Made by a program: the position numbers and the translations under genes. A stretch of 20,976 nucleotides of DNA from CAYGXH01 sp964354485 (GTDB lineage Bacteria; Bacteroidota; Ignavibacteria; UBA10030; SZUA-254): the NCBI GenBank assembly GCA_964354485.1, contig CAYGZY010000148.1, positions 1-20,976 of the forward strand, read 5' to 3'. A model generated the notes under the pieces. That model made no database searches. It was given only the letters and a program-made list of their open reading frames with translations, and was not told where the DNA came from. This document shows positions 1 through 7,342 of this stretch, piece after piece; position 1 is the stretch's first letter, and each line of letters opens with the position of its first letter.

Positions 1-41
1 GGTATTTTTTAACATGAAGTATTTCGACTATCGACTATTAA

Positions 42-1100
42 TCATTCATACCAATATAAAATATTGTACCATTGCAGTTTACTGATATATCTTACTATTT
101 CGAGCGCCTTCTTGCTATATACTGTATTTTGACTGCCCCGCATTTCGAACGAGCTTCCTGCAGGTCCGGCAACTAGCATTCCGCCTATAATATTTGAGAT
201 CTTACCACCCCCACCAGTTTCCAAAACATCTATTATTGTCTCTTTATAAGCTATTGCGAGCCCATGAAAATCGATACTGCCGGATACTCTTAAATTCCCG
301 TTTACAACCAAAATACCCCATCCTGTCACCTTACCGGAAATATGCACGTCTCCCTTACAATAAATTATCCATGGATCCGTTTTTGTCCCCCAGGTTGCAT
401 TCGAAATCGTAGCACCATCATTGTAAGTAATATTTGCAGCATTAATATATTCGTCGACGAAGAGAGCAGGATCAAATAAAGATGAATCAATGACTACGTC
501 CTTGGTTCCTTCAATATTATCCTTATACGTAAGTACCTCGGTTGTGTCTGCCGGATTTAAAACGCCAACACCGGGAAGATTAGATGTATCAGGTTGGGGA
601 GTCAGAACACCGTATTCATCGTGATTTCGACCATCTATAAATCCTTTCCCACCCCCTGTACCCGAGATTTTAAATTTTACATTTGGTACTCGTAAACCGA
701 TTGCTTCACCGACCACCGGGAATGGAACCGGTTTACGCCGTAGACGGAGTTTCATGTATTTGGATGTGTCCATGAAAAAGGCATTACAGATAATATCCAC
801 TGTATCGAGGGCGCTCGGATTAGCCAGTTGAATCGAAACGGAACAGCGACCCGACATAAAATTGGTAATCATCCATGCCCGCTTGCCGGGAACAAGGGAA
901 TCAAGGATAGACGGATCGTGCGAATCCATCCTGCTCAGGAGCATATTGACGCCGCTGTGTGCGATGTTGCGCGCGGTCGTATATTTTTGAAAACCGGTAA
1001 CATTTTCAACTAACTGATTCTTCGATCGGTTTACAGTGACCGTAACTATGCCGACAGCCAGTGATAATGCCATGACAAGGAATAATGCCATTTTTCCCAT
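42..1100 (-). CDS. PilX-like pseudopilin with a beta-rich C-terminal half
   Basis: Probable minor pilin or pseudopilin of the pilus/secretion module encoded just upstream. The protein (352 aa) opens with a very short leader (MGK) and one hydrophobic helix at about residues 4-24, followed by a polar amphipathic region, the usual plan of a prepilin N-terminus. No Glu is present at the fifth mature position. Residues about 255-320 alternate Gly and small hydrophobics (HISGKVTGWGILVVNGNLRV and onward), which suggests stacked beta turns similar to bactofilin or beta-helix folds; this is inference. It is last of five co-directional genes, 9 bases after its upstream neighbour, so probably cotranscribed with it. 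ATG at residue 4 is an alternative start (GGGAAAA lies just upstream). The exact family is not recognised; large PilX-like proteins are the closest analogue. Confidence 0.7.
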   Translation of the reverse strand: MGKMALFLVMALSLAVGIVTVTVNRSKNQLVENVTGFQKYTTARNIAHSGVNMLLSRMDSHDPSILDSLVPGKRAWMITNFMSGRCSVSIQLANPSALDTVDIICNAFFMDTSKYMKLRLRRKPVPFPVVGEAIGLRVPNVKFKISGTGGGKGFIDGRNHDEYGVLTPQPDTSNLPGVGVLNPADTTEVLTYKDNIEGTKDVVIDSSLFDPALFVDEYINAANITYNDGATISNATWGTKTDPWIIYCKGDVHISGKVTGWGILVVNGNLRVSGSIDFHGLAIAYKETIIDVLETGGGGKISNIIGGMLVAGPAGSSFEMRGSQNTVYSKKALEIVRYISKLQWYNILYWYE

Positions 1101-1109
1101 ATTCTACTC

Positions 1110-1706
1110 TCAATTAAAAGTTAAGTTTCTCGGATAAATTAATTTTGAATATATCGCACTCGCATATTGATACCCCCCGCCGTATGTCGTATCGAACGGT
1201 TCCGGGCTCTCTAATTTTAACATTATTCGCAATGAGCGGATTCTATTTAGTGCAGCGCCGAAAATGGGAGTGCTTATTTTCACATCGTTTGAATCAAAGT
1301 AACTGACTCGAAAACCGATGACGCTGTAGTTAATATATACCTTCGTTACATTTTCGATGCGAAATAGCATAAGATCTCTCGGATTTTTTGAATCCAGAAC
1401 GGGACCACCAAGTCCGTACTCCACAATATCCATTGCTCCTGCCATATCTCCCAAATTCGTTTTGAACTTTACATGTTCGGAATCGGCAACAATAAAAGAA
1501 GGATGAGCTGCCGGAGGCACGCGATACCCGATTTTGTAGAAATCAAATTCCATAATTCGTGCAAGCTGGATCGCTTCGGTCTGCGTGTTAAGCTCAACCA
1601 TTCCCTTCCAATTTTCCTGTGTCATGTTTATATTAATGTTCATGATAGTAAGAATAATCATTCCCAGAATTACACTCGCAAATACTATATCCATCATCAC
1701 GGTCAT
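1110..1706 (-). CDS. Pseudopilin-like protein (PilW/PilV type)
   Basis: Probable minor pilin. The 198-residue protein has a short N-terminal stretch (MTVMMD) and then one strongly hydrophobic helix at about residues 6-26, followed by an amphipathic region with repeated Glu and Gln, as in the alpha-1 helix of minor pilins. The remainder is polar and beta-rich, without a recognised domain. No canonical prepilin cleavage site (Gly before Phe or Met, with Glu at +5) is visible. An in-frame stop just upstream means the start cannot lie earlier than 1706. The nearest Shine-Dalgarno-like GGAG (1719-1722) is 12 bases away, which is longer than ideal. The gene lies 27 bases after the preceding pseudopilin and 9 bases before the next, consistent with one operon. 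Function is inferred from N-terminal architecture and context only. Confidence 0.65.
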   Translation of the reverse strand: MTVMMDIVFASVILGMIILTIMNININMTQENWKGMVELNTQTEAIQLARIMEFDFYKIGYRVPPAAHPSFIVADSEHVKFKTNLGDMAGAMDIVEYGLGGPVLDSKNPRDLMLFRIENVTKVYINYSVIGFRVSYFDSNDVKISTPIFGAALNRIRSLRIMLKLESPEPFDTTYGGGYQYASAIYSKLIYPRNLTFN

Positions 1707-1733
1707 ATGGCTTCAATTCTCCAAGTAATATTA

Positions 1734-2327
1734 CTAGAAATACCGGCGGTAGACAGCGATATCAGAAAGCTGTACATAGTACTTTCCTGACCATGGATTG
1801 TAGAGGCTCGGACTATCTATCGGATAAAAATTCCGGTGACGCACCGTCACGACAACCCTCTTAAAGAATGTCGGTGAGGTTGAAGTAATATCCGGATTTG
1901 ACGGAGACACATAGTAGACCGAATCGACGACCGTAAAAATCCCGAGTGAGGACGAGAAGTAGTACCGCTGGTAATTATTATAATCATCAGCATCATTATA
2001 CGTTGTCACGGAACGATAAGGAACACCCGTATCCGGCAATTCCGGCAGTGTCACGTAGGTAATTTCTGTACCTTCCGGACCCAAACCGCCGCTTGGTGTC
2101 AATTTCGATTCCTGTCCAGGATAAATCCGTTTTGAAGCAGTCGCAGAATCGTAAGCTGCCACCATGATCTCATCCAACATTGATTGAGCGATAGAAATTG
2201 CCGTGAGATGCGCTTCCGATTGGATTATCGCTGTTGTTTTACTTAAAAACATAGAATTCACCGACAGCGTCACGATAGATAACAGTGTCAATGCACCTAT
2301 AACAAGTAATAATTGTCCTGTATTCAT
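1734..2327 (-). CDS. Short-leader pseudopilin (MNTGQLLL type)
   Basis: Probable minor pilin of 197 residues. It starts MNTG then QLLLVIGALTLLS, a Gly-Gln-Leu-Leu-Leu junction that matches the two major-pilin candidates at 5950-6779, and continues as one hydrophobic helix to about residue 28. If a prepilin peptidase cuts after Gly4, the mature protein starts with Gln and has no Glu5. The rest is polar and Tyr/Ser/Thr-rich, typical of surface-exposed pseudopilin domains. From memory, proteins starting MNxGQ followed by a Leu run are common in Ignavibacteria and Rhodothermia beside PilB and PilC genes. It is separated from the ATPase gene upstream by 87 bases. The ribosome-binding site is weak (GGA about 7 bases before ATG). 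Confidence 0.7.
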   Translation of the reverse strand: MNTGQLLLVIGALTLLSIVTLSVNSMFLSKTTAIIQSEAHLTAISIAQSMLDEIMVAAYDSATASKRIYPGQESKLTPSGGLGPEGTEITYVTLPELPDTGVPYRSVTTYNDADDYNNYQRYYFSSSLGIFTVVDSVYYVSPSNPDITSTSPTFFKRVVVTVRHRNFYPIDSPSLYNPWSGKYYVQLSDIAVYRRYF

Positions 2328-2414
2328 AATAAATCCATAATTTCAACTAATTTAAGATACGTCAGCCTGATATCAGATACAATCGGTATGTGAGTATCAT
2401 CACCCCGGGAAAGC

Positions 2415-4205
2415 TTAGTCATCGGTAGTGGTTGCGACAATCTCTTCGAGAGTTGTGGTCCCTTCACGCATGCGCTCCATGCCGGAGCGACGGAGTGTCC
2501 ACATACCATCCTTTATTGCCTGTTCCCTGATGGCATTTTCATTAACCTCTTCACCGGAAGTAACAATTATCTCTTTAATTTCACGTGTAAAGTAGAGCGC
2601 TTCATGGATGGCTGCGCGTCCCTTCCAGCCGGAGTTACACTTCTCACACCCAACAGGTGTATAAAACGTTGAATCTTTTAACATTTCCTCGGTAAAACCG
2701 AATTTTAAGTAAACCTGTTTTTCCTTTTCGCTCATTTTTAACGGTTTCTTACACTGGGTGCACAATGTCCGAACTAAACGCTGAGCGACGATGATGTTGA
2801 TTGCATAAGCAATGAGGAACGGCTCGATTCCCATTTTAAACAACCGGGAGATCGCACTTGGTGCATCATTCGTATGTAAGGTGGAAAATGTCAGGTGACC
2901 GGTATTAGCAAGTTTAATGGCAATTTCGGCTGTTATCTTGTCACGCATCTCACCGACGAGAACAATATCAGGATCATGTCGGAGTATTCCTCTGATTGCC
3001 TGATCGAAATCCATTTTGGGTCCGATTTTCAGCTGGCGAGCGCCGCGTATGATATACTCGACCGGATCCTCGACTGTCAATACATTAACCGTCGGATCAA
3101 TAACCTGGTGGACGGCAGCAATCAAGGTTGTACTCTTACCGCTTCCGGTAGGTCCGGTAAGGATTACAATTCCCTGAGGCTTAGAAATTGCCTTGTAGAA
3201 GAAATCCCTCGCCGGCCCCTGCAGACCGAGCTTATTCAGGTCAGTGATGACCTTCCGGTCGTCCAGCACACGGATAACGATACTCTCGAACTTATGTTTG
3301 AATTCTGTAGCGACGATGGGCATAATGGAAACGCGGAATCGTATCTGATGGTTATCTATGGTCCGCTGCATGAATCCATCCTGAGTAGCCTCGCGTTCAA
3401 ATCGATCAACGTTCTTTGAGCGGTCTTTGACAACTGCAGCAACAGCCTCAGGCATTGTCCCCTCCTGCATATGCCACATCTTGAGGTTTCCGTCCAGGCG
3501 AAAGAGGAGCTCTGTCCTGTTTCCCTCTTTCCCGACTATATGGATATCGCTGGCACCCTGCCGTACCGCCTCAACGAGAGCGCCTTCAACAAGGTTCACG
3601 AGCGCACTCTTGCTGATTTCATTTTCAAGTGTTTCTTCGTCGAGGGCTACTTCCTCATCGGTCTGAGTATCAAGCTGAACTTCTGCGTTGGCGAGTAATT
3701 TTAAAAATTCATTTTCCGGCGGAACTACCTGTTCGAGGAGCGACTGGAGTTCCTTTAATCGGCAGTAACAGACTTCGTATTTCTTTACGCCAAAGTTGCG
3801 GGCTATGATCGGTATGTTCCTGTTAGTCGGATCGGCGGCTGCGATAATGAGTTTATCAGACTGCTTATCGTCAAATCGAAGCGGTATTACCTTGGTCTGA
3901 ATGAGCAGATCTCTGTACGTTTCCGGGAGGTTATCAACGTACTTCTTTATAAACTCTATGCGGGTTTCATCGATCAGTTCATCGCTCAGGTAGAGTTCCC
4001 TGAACGCGTAGAGGTTCGCGACTTCCCGAAAAACAAGGTCATGATCAACGTGAAAATCTGAAACGAGTATCTGTCCCAGGTTTCGTCTGCTTTTTCGATC
4101 CTCCCCTTCGCGGACATGGAGAGACTTTTCCAGTGTCTCGTAGTCTATAATGCCCTTCTTCAGGAGTGTATAACCGATTTTGTCGGTTATATCGACATCA
4201 GCCAT
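2415..4205 (-). CDS. pilB: PilB/GspE-type assembly ATPase
   Basis: Cytoplasmic hexameric ATPase that powers pilin or pseudopilin polymerisation. In 596 residues the full GspE/PilB plan is visible. There is an N-terminal MshEN-like region (about 8-75), with two copies of a hydrophobic pattern beginning IGYTLLKKG and LGQILVSD. Walker A GPTGSGKST is at 351-359, the Asp box VEDPVEY at 378-384, Walker B DIVLVGEMRD at 413-422 and the His box STLHTNDA at 441-448. A four-cysteine zinc motif uses C482, C485, C520 and C523. The zinc motif and MshEN-like domain separate it from PilT-type retraction ATPases. MshEN domains in relatives bind cyclic di-GMP; binding here is inference. It sits between the PilC-like platform gene (42 bases upstream) and the pseudopilins. 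The type IV pilus versus type II secretion assignment cannot be settled from this gene alone. Confidence 0.95.
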   Translation of the reverse strand: MADVDITDKIGYTLLKKGIIDYETLEKSLHVREGEDRKSRRNLGQILVSDFHVDHDLVFREVANLYAFRELYLSDELIDETRIEFIKKYVDNLPETYRDLLIQTKVIPLRFDDKQSDKLIIAAADPTNRNIPIIARNFGVKKYEVCYCRLKELQSLLEQVVPPENEFLKLLANAEVQLDTQTDEEVALDEETLENEISKSALVNLVEGALVEAVRQGASDIHIVGKEGNRTELLFRLDGNLKMWHMQEGTMPEAVAAVVKDRSKNVDRFEREATQDGFMQRTIDNHQIRFRVSIMPIVATEFKHKFESIVIRVLDDRKVITDLNKLGLQGPARDFFYKAISKPQGIVILTGPTGSGKSTTLIAAVHQVIDPTVNVLTVEDPVEYIIRGARQLKIGPKMDFDQAIRGILRHDPDIVLVGEMRDKITAEIAIKLANTGHLTFSTLHTNDAPSAISRLFKMGIEPFLIAYAINIIVAQRLVRTLCTQCKKPLKMSEKEKQVYLKFGFTEEMLKDSTFYTPVGCEKCNSGWKGRAAIHEALYFTREIKEIIVTSGEEVNENAIREQAIKDGMWTLRRSGMERMREGTTTLEEIVATTTDD

Positions 4206-4247
4206 TGTTTTCCTCTCTTCTCATTTCACCTACCAGGGTAATTTTAC

Positions 4248-5600
4248 TTAACGTGCCCCGGGCGCCGTACTCGGATGGAATGCGGCGGTCTCAGACGACA
4301 CGAGAGTCAGCATTGTCAAAACGATCATGATGATCATATTCACCCAGAGTTGAATAAAATCGACTGCATTACGCATTTTGTAATTCGTTTCTTTCTCATA
4401 GTACTCTGCGAGCTGGAGAGCAGTGTGCTTCACTGTGCCTGTTTCAGCACCCGAGTGGAAGCGGGAAATTGCCGTTTTCGTGAAAACACCGCTTGCTTCA
4501 AACGCCTCTGTAATTCCTGCACCCCGTTCCACCATCATCGGTATAGCGATTGTCTTAACCGCGTGCTCCATGTACTTATTGCCGCAAGCTTCTGCAGCCA
4601 TTTTGATAACGTCAATATTTTCTCCCGCACCGCTGTACAGCGCGTAGAAAACACGACAGAAAATTTCGATCGCAGTCTTGTGGAGAAGCGACCCCAGAAC
4701 CGGAATCCGCCACATGTATTTATCCCGGATGAACTGGCCGCGTTCCGTCGTAAAGAAACGGGCAGCAAAGACGAGAGGTATTAATAGAGCCAGGAGGAGA
4801 ATTAAGATATTATCCTGGAGGAAGTAACTGAACTGCAGCGAGGCATATGTCATCGGAAACTGCTTCATATCGACCTTTAGACGGACAAAGACTTCTGCCA
4901 TGCCCGGGAAAATAAAACCTACATAGTAAAGACATGCTCCGAACAAAGCTAAGAGTGTTACGATCGGCATGATTAGAGCGCTTTTCAGATTCTTCTTGAA
5001 TTCGGCACGACGCTCCAGGAACTTCGCAGTACTTTCGTAGATTTCAGCCATGTTACCGCTCTTCGATGCGAGCCCGAGCATGTGAGCAGCAAAACGGCCA
5101 ATAACACCTTCCTGCTTTATGAAAACTTTTTCACTGTCTCTACCCTGCTTCAATTCATTATTAATTTCACGTATCGCATCACGCAGCGATTTGTTTTCAA
5201 TGTCATTCACCATAAGCTGGAGGATTTCATTGTACGGGAGTTTCTGACGGATCAGGTCAGCACTCACACGGACGAAAGTCACAATCTCAGCGTTCGGCGG
5301 TTTTAGCTTAAAAATTAAGAATTTCTTCCTTACACTTATAACGCGAAAACCCATCTTTGAAAGAGCATCCTGGACCTCTTCCTTCGTGAATGCTTTTTGC
5401 TCTCCTAAAATGGGTTTTTCACCTCCACGCTGGACCTTGTAGAGAAATGTTGCCCGTGGGAGGACCCGCATCAACTTAAACTTGCGCTGAGCTGCCATCT
5501 GCTGGGCTTTCTGTTTTGCTACCCGCCCGTTCTCGGCATCGATGATGCCCTGAATAGCTTTTCCTCCTGTCGATAAACCTTCAACGCGAAATTCCGACAT
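4248..5600 (-). CDS. pilC: PilC/GspF-type inner-membrane platform protein
   Basis: Inner-membrane protein that couples the ATPase to pilin assembly. The product (450 aa) has two GspF domains, with hydrophobic segments around residues 210-235, 265-290 and 410-435, plus a cytoplasmic N-terminal extension of about 110 residues found in PilC relatives. The start is ATG at 5600, because GGAG lies 6 bases upstream of it; that same GGAG would be inside the coding region if the upstream ATG at 5612 were used. Conserved features include Gly-rich turns such as LASKSGNMAEIYES and the closing TM helix before SSETAAFHPSTAPGAR. It is the first gene of the second pilus operon, with a candidate promoter about 105 bases upstream, and is followed after 42 bases by the ATPase gene. 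Confidence 0.93.
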   Translation of the reverse strand: MSEFRVEGLSTGGKAIQGIIDAENGRVAKQKAQQMAAQRKFKLMRVLPRATFLYKVQRGGEKPILGEQKAFTKEEVQDALSKMGFRVISVRKKFLIFKLKPPNAEIVTFVRVSADLIRQKLPYNEILQLMVNDIENKSLRDAIREINNELKQGRDSEKVFIKQEGVIGRFAAHMLGLASKSGNMAEIYESTAKFLERRAEFKKNLKSALIMPIVTLLALFGACLYYVGFIFPGMAEVFVRLKVDMKQFPMTYASLQFSYFLQDNILILLLALLIPLVFAARFFTTERGQFIRDKYMWRIPVLGSLLHKTAIEIFCRVFYALYSGAGENIDVIKMAAEACGNKYMEHAVKTIAIPMMVERGAGITEAFEASGVFTKTAISRFHSGAETGTVKHTALQLAEYYEKETNYKMRNAVDFIQLWVNMIIMIVLTMLTLVSSETAAFHPSTAPGAR

Positions 5601-5704
5601 ATTAATCTCCAACCTTTCTTACTCTCTTACTATCCCACATTCTCACCGGATTGACAATCCTGATGAGGGGAACCTTCTTTTTATTACCATTAAAAAGCCA
5701 CTCT

Positions 5705-5733
5705 ATAATATGTTACCACTGCACCAAATACAA
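5705..5733 (-). promoter_or_regulatory. Candidate sigma-70-type promoter for the pilC-pilB operon
   Basis: On the minus strand TTGTAT (5733-5728) and TATTAT (5710-5705) are separated by exactly 17 bases, the same spacing as the other housekeeping-type promoters in this window. Transcription would start near 5698, giving a leader of about 98 bases before ATG 5600. A 6-1-6 palindrome, GGATTGACAATCC, lies at 5648-5660 within that leader. Downstream of the pilin terminator (5839-5890), this promoter would let the ATPase and platform genes be expressed independently of the pilins. Confidence 0.4.
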
Positions 5734-5838
5734 TCATCATGTGACGCAGCGCATGGCTGTCCTACTGCTCTTTCCGCTCATCCGCCAAACTCCCCGCGAA
5801 CCTCAATTACCCGCAGGGTATCGTTTTTAACCAGAGAC

Positions 5839-5890
5839 AAAAAAGCTTTGCCAGAAACTGGGTCAGTTATACCCGCATTTCTGGCAAAGC
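5839..5890 (-). terminator. Rho-independent terminator after the pilin genes
   Basis: A perfect 13-base inverted repeat (GCTTTGCCAGAAA at 5845-5857, complement at 5878-5890) encloses a loop that itself can pair GGGT with ACCC (5860-5863 with 5871-5874). Read on the minus strand, the hairpin is followed at once by six T residues. It lies 60-110 bases downstream of the second pilin stop codon and before the pilC promoter, so it separates pilin transcription from the ATPase operon. Confidence 0.85.
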
Positions 5891-5902
5891 GCTATCCTAT
5901 GC

Positions 5903-5938
5903 GAACTTCAAACAACTTATAAGGTATGTTTGAAGTTC
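5903..5938 (-). other. Second hairpin in the pilin 3' untranslated region
   Basis: Perfect 12-base arms (GAACTTCAAACA at 5903-5914 and its complement at 5927-5938) surround a 12-base loop. It lies 12 bases after the second pilin's stop codon and upstream of the terminator hairpin. It has no T run of its own, so it may protect the 3' end of an abundant pilin transcript rather than terminate it; that role is inferred. Confidence 0.6.
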
Positions 5939-5949
5939 ACGCTTCATAC

Positions 5950-6333
5950 TTACCAGCCTGAGCTGAACGAGAGTGTGGTCTTCCCTGTCGAGTCGACTGT
6001 ACAATCAGCTGTATTGGCGACGTTCATGGTCGATGTACCCCTAAACATTATCGTCGTCGCATTCCCCGCCGTCCCAACCACATAATTTCCGTTATCATCA
6101 GACTGCATCTTCGTCGGAACTAAATAACCAACGTATGATCCGCCGCCTCCGCCCATCGTTGTCGGACGAATCTTAAACTGGTATGCATTGGCTGAAATGT
6201 TGACTAAGCTCGATGTCACACCATCCTTGTTTGCCTGCGTGCTGTGCGCGCCGAACTGCGATATACCAACCGCGATCGCTATACCAACGATGATAACACC
6301 AAGTATGATCAGTAGAAGTTGCTGTTGACCCAT
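5950..6333 (-). CDS. Short-leader major pilin candidate, second copy
   Basis: Probable pilus subunit of 127 residues. It begins MG then QQQLLLIILGVIIVGIAIAVG, one hydrophobic helix, followed by a polar region with a run of five glycines (about residues 61-65) and ends in SSGW. It is clearly paralogous to its upstream neighbour (6402-6779): the first eight residues, the GVIIVGIAI core, NKDG, NANAY.FKIRP and the final SGW are shared. If processed after Gly2 the mature N-terminus would be Gln, without Glu5. A strong ribosome-binding site AAGGAG lies 8 bases before ATG. It shares the sigma-54 promoter upstream of the first copy, follows it after 68 bases, and is followed by tandem hairpins including a terminator. 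From memory, MGQQQLLL proteins are common in Bacteroidota/Ignavibacteriota relatives, usually annotated hypothetical. Confidence 0.8.
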   Translation of the reverse strand: MGQQQLLLIILGVIIVGIAIAVGISQFGAHSTQANKDGVTSSLVNISANAYQFKIRPTTMGGGGGSYVGYLVPTKMQSDDNGNYVVGTAGNATTIMFRGTSTMNVANTADCTVDSTGKTTLSFSSGW

Positions 6334-6401
6334 TTTAAATCTCCTTAAAGTTGTTTATTTAATGTGAATTAAATTTTACCCATTTATTTCTTTTACCAAA
6401 C

Positions 6402-6779
6402 TCACCATCCTGAATAGCTGATCATCGCCTTTCCAACGCTGTCGATCGTCGCATCAGCAATCCAGCTCGCATTCATCGAAGAAACCGCGTGTAACTGTAT
6501 TTGCATTGCGGTCACGCTTGTGATAGTATATGTCCCGTTCTCATCGGACTGCAATTTTATCGGGATAGCATAATTCACATAAGACGGTAAACCGCCACCA
6601 AGAGTGCGAGGACGGATCTTAAACTCATACGCATTCGCATTAATCGCCATGATACCGCTCGTCAGACCGTCTTTATTCGCTTCGGTACTCTGCGCGCTGA
6701 ACATCTGAACTCCAACAACAATTGCGATTCCTACGATTATCACACCTGCTATTAATAAGAGAAGTTGCTGCTGGCCCAT
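6402..6779 (-). CDS. Short-leader major pilin candidate, first copy
   Basis: Probable pilus subunit of 125 residues, first gene of the sigma-54-driven unit. N-terminus MG then QQQLLLLIAGVIIVGIAIVVG forms a single hydrophobic helix. The rest is a small polar domain with a GGG motif at about residues 61-63 and a C-terminal YSGW. It is shorter than most type IV pilins and lacks the usual Phe/Met+1 and Glu+5 signature. The ribosome-binding site is weak (AAGAAA about 6 bases before ATG), in contrast to the strong site on its paralogue downstream, so the two may be made in different amounts. Its role as a pilin is inferred from the N-terminal helix, small size, gene duplication and placement beside pilC and pilB. 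No prepilin peptidase gene is in this window. Confidence 0.8.
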   Translation of the reverse strand: MGQQQLLLLIAGVIIVGIAIVVGVQMFSAQSTEANKDGLTSGIMAINANAYEFKIRPRTLGGGLPSYVNYAIPIKLQSDENGTYTITSVTAMQIQLHAVSSMNASWIADATIDSVGKAMISYSGW

Positions 6780-6838
6780 ATTTATTTCTTCAAAATTATT
6801 CTACAAAATTGACTAATTTTAAATCCAGTAGAGAAAGC

Positions 6839-6854
6839 GACAAGTCCTGTGCCA
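6839..6854 (-). promoter_or_regulatory. Sigma-54 (RpoN) promoter of the pilin genes
   Basis: On the minus strand the sequence TGGCACAGGACTTGTC matches the sigma-54 consensus TGGCAC-R-N4-TTGCW at every fixed position except T for C in the -12 GC element. GG and GT are spaced by ten bases as required. Transcription would start near 6828, about 49 bases before the first pilin ATG. Sigma-54 control of pilin genes through PilR-type activators is well known in other bacteria. No activator gene is in this window. Confidence 0.72.
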
Positions 6855-6953
6855 GAGGAAATGGTTTGTACTGTCAAAAAAAATGTAGAAATTTTGCTTA
6901 AAAAAGCCGATTTTATTGGTAAAAGTATTGAACGATTTAGATATAAGTAAAAA

Positions 6954-6980
6954 TTACCGTTCGTATTGTATTATTTACCG
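6954..6980. promoter_or_regulatory. Candidate enhancer-binding repeats upstream of the sigma-54 promoter
   Basis: TTACCG occurs at 6954-6959 and again at 6975-6980, exactly 21 bases apart (two helical turns). Both lie about 115-140 bases upstream of the sigma-54 -12 element, within the usual range for bacterial enhancer-binding protein sites. The activator is unknown and the assignment rests on spacing alone. Confidence 0.3.
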
Positions 6981-7009
6981 TGTTTATCAAAGTGGTACTC
7001 TATAATAAC

Positions 7010-7139
7010 CTCCGTACAGCGGAGACATAGGGGGTAATCTATGCAGACATTACCAAGTGGCTCCTCTACCTATTTAGTTATCCTGGACATCATACTACCC
7101 GCATACCAGCGGCAACAACCTGGAATTTCCGGGTAACTA
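7010..7139 (+). ncRNA. Candidate structured RNA with an H-type pseudoknot
   Basis: The stretch can fold compactly on the plus strand. CATAG (7026-7030) pairs with CTATG (7039-7043), and the loop bases GGTAAT (7033-7038) pair with ATTACC (7049-7054). This forms a pseudoknot with linkers of 2, 0 and 5 bases. GGAG (7021-7024) can pair either with CTCC at 7061-7064, enclosing the pseudoknot, or with CTCC at 7010-7013, as two mutually exclusive states. Further down, TAGTTATCC (7075-7083) pairs with GGGTAACTA (7131-7139) around a CCGC/GCGG hairpin. A TATAAT at 7001-7006 could be its -10 box, though no good -35 is seen. No known riboswitch, 6S, tmRNA, SRP or RNase P signature is recognised. The strand is uncertain. 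A small TTTCC/GGAAA hairpin follows at 7165-7178; nothing else is seen before the murA promoter. Confidence 0.4.
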
Positions 7140-7342
7140 TCAATTGATTCCGGTGTGACCATACTTTCCTTGAGGAAACCTTATATATTCGATTGTGATG
7201 ATATTCAAACCTTCAGACGAATCGATGCAGACATACACATATTTTCGAGAAACCACTTTTTTTCAGAATATTTTTACTAACAACCCCTTTGGTGTTAACT
7301 TTTTAGCGGTGTGCAAACGAATTACCCGACCATTACAACGGA

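Noticed and set aside
2895..3419. 174-residue open frame on the plus strand inside the ATPase gene
   Set aside because: Shadow of the PilB coding sequence; no domain and no ribosome-binding site.
5648..5660. GGATTGACAATCC palindrome as an operator in the pilC leader
   Set aside because: A single short palindrome with no known matching regulator; mentioned with the promoter but not called.
7010..7180. Known RNA (6S, tmRNA, SRP RNA, RNase P RNA, T-box or common riboswitch)
   Set aside because: None of the conserved sequence signatures of these families is visible; kept only as an unassigned structured RNA candidate.
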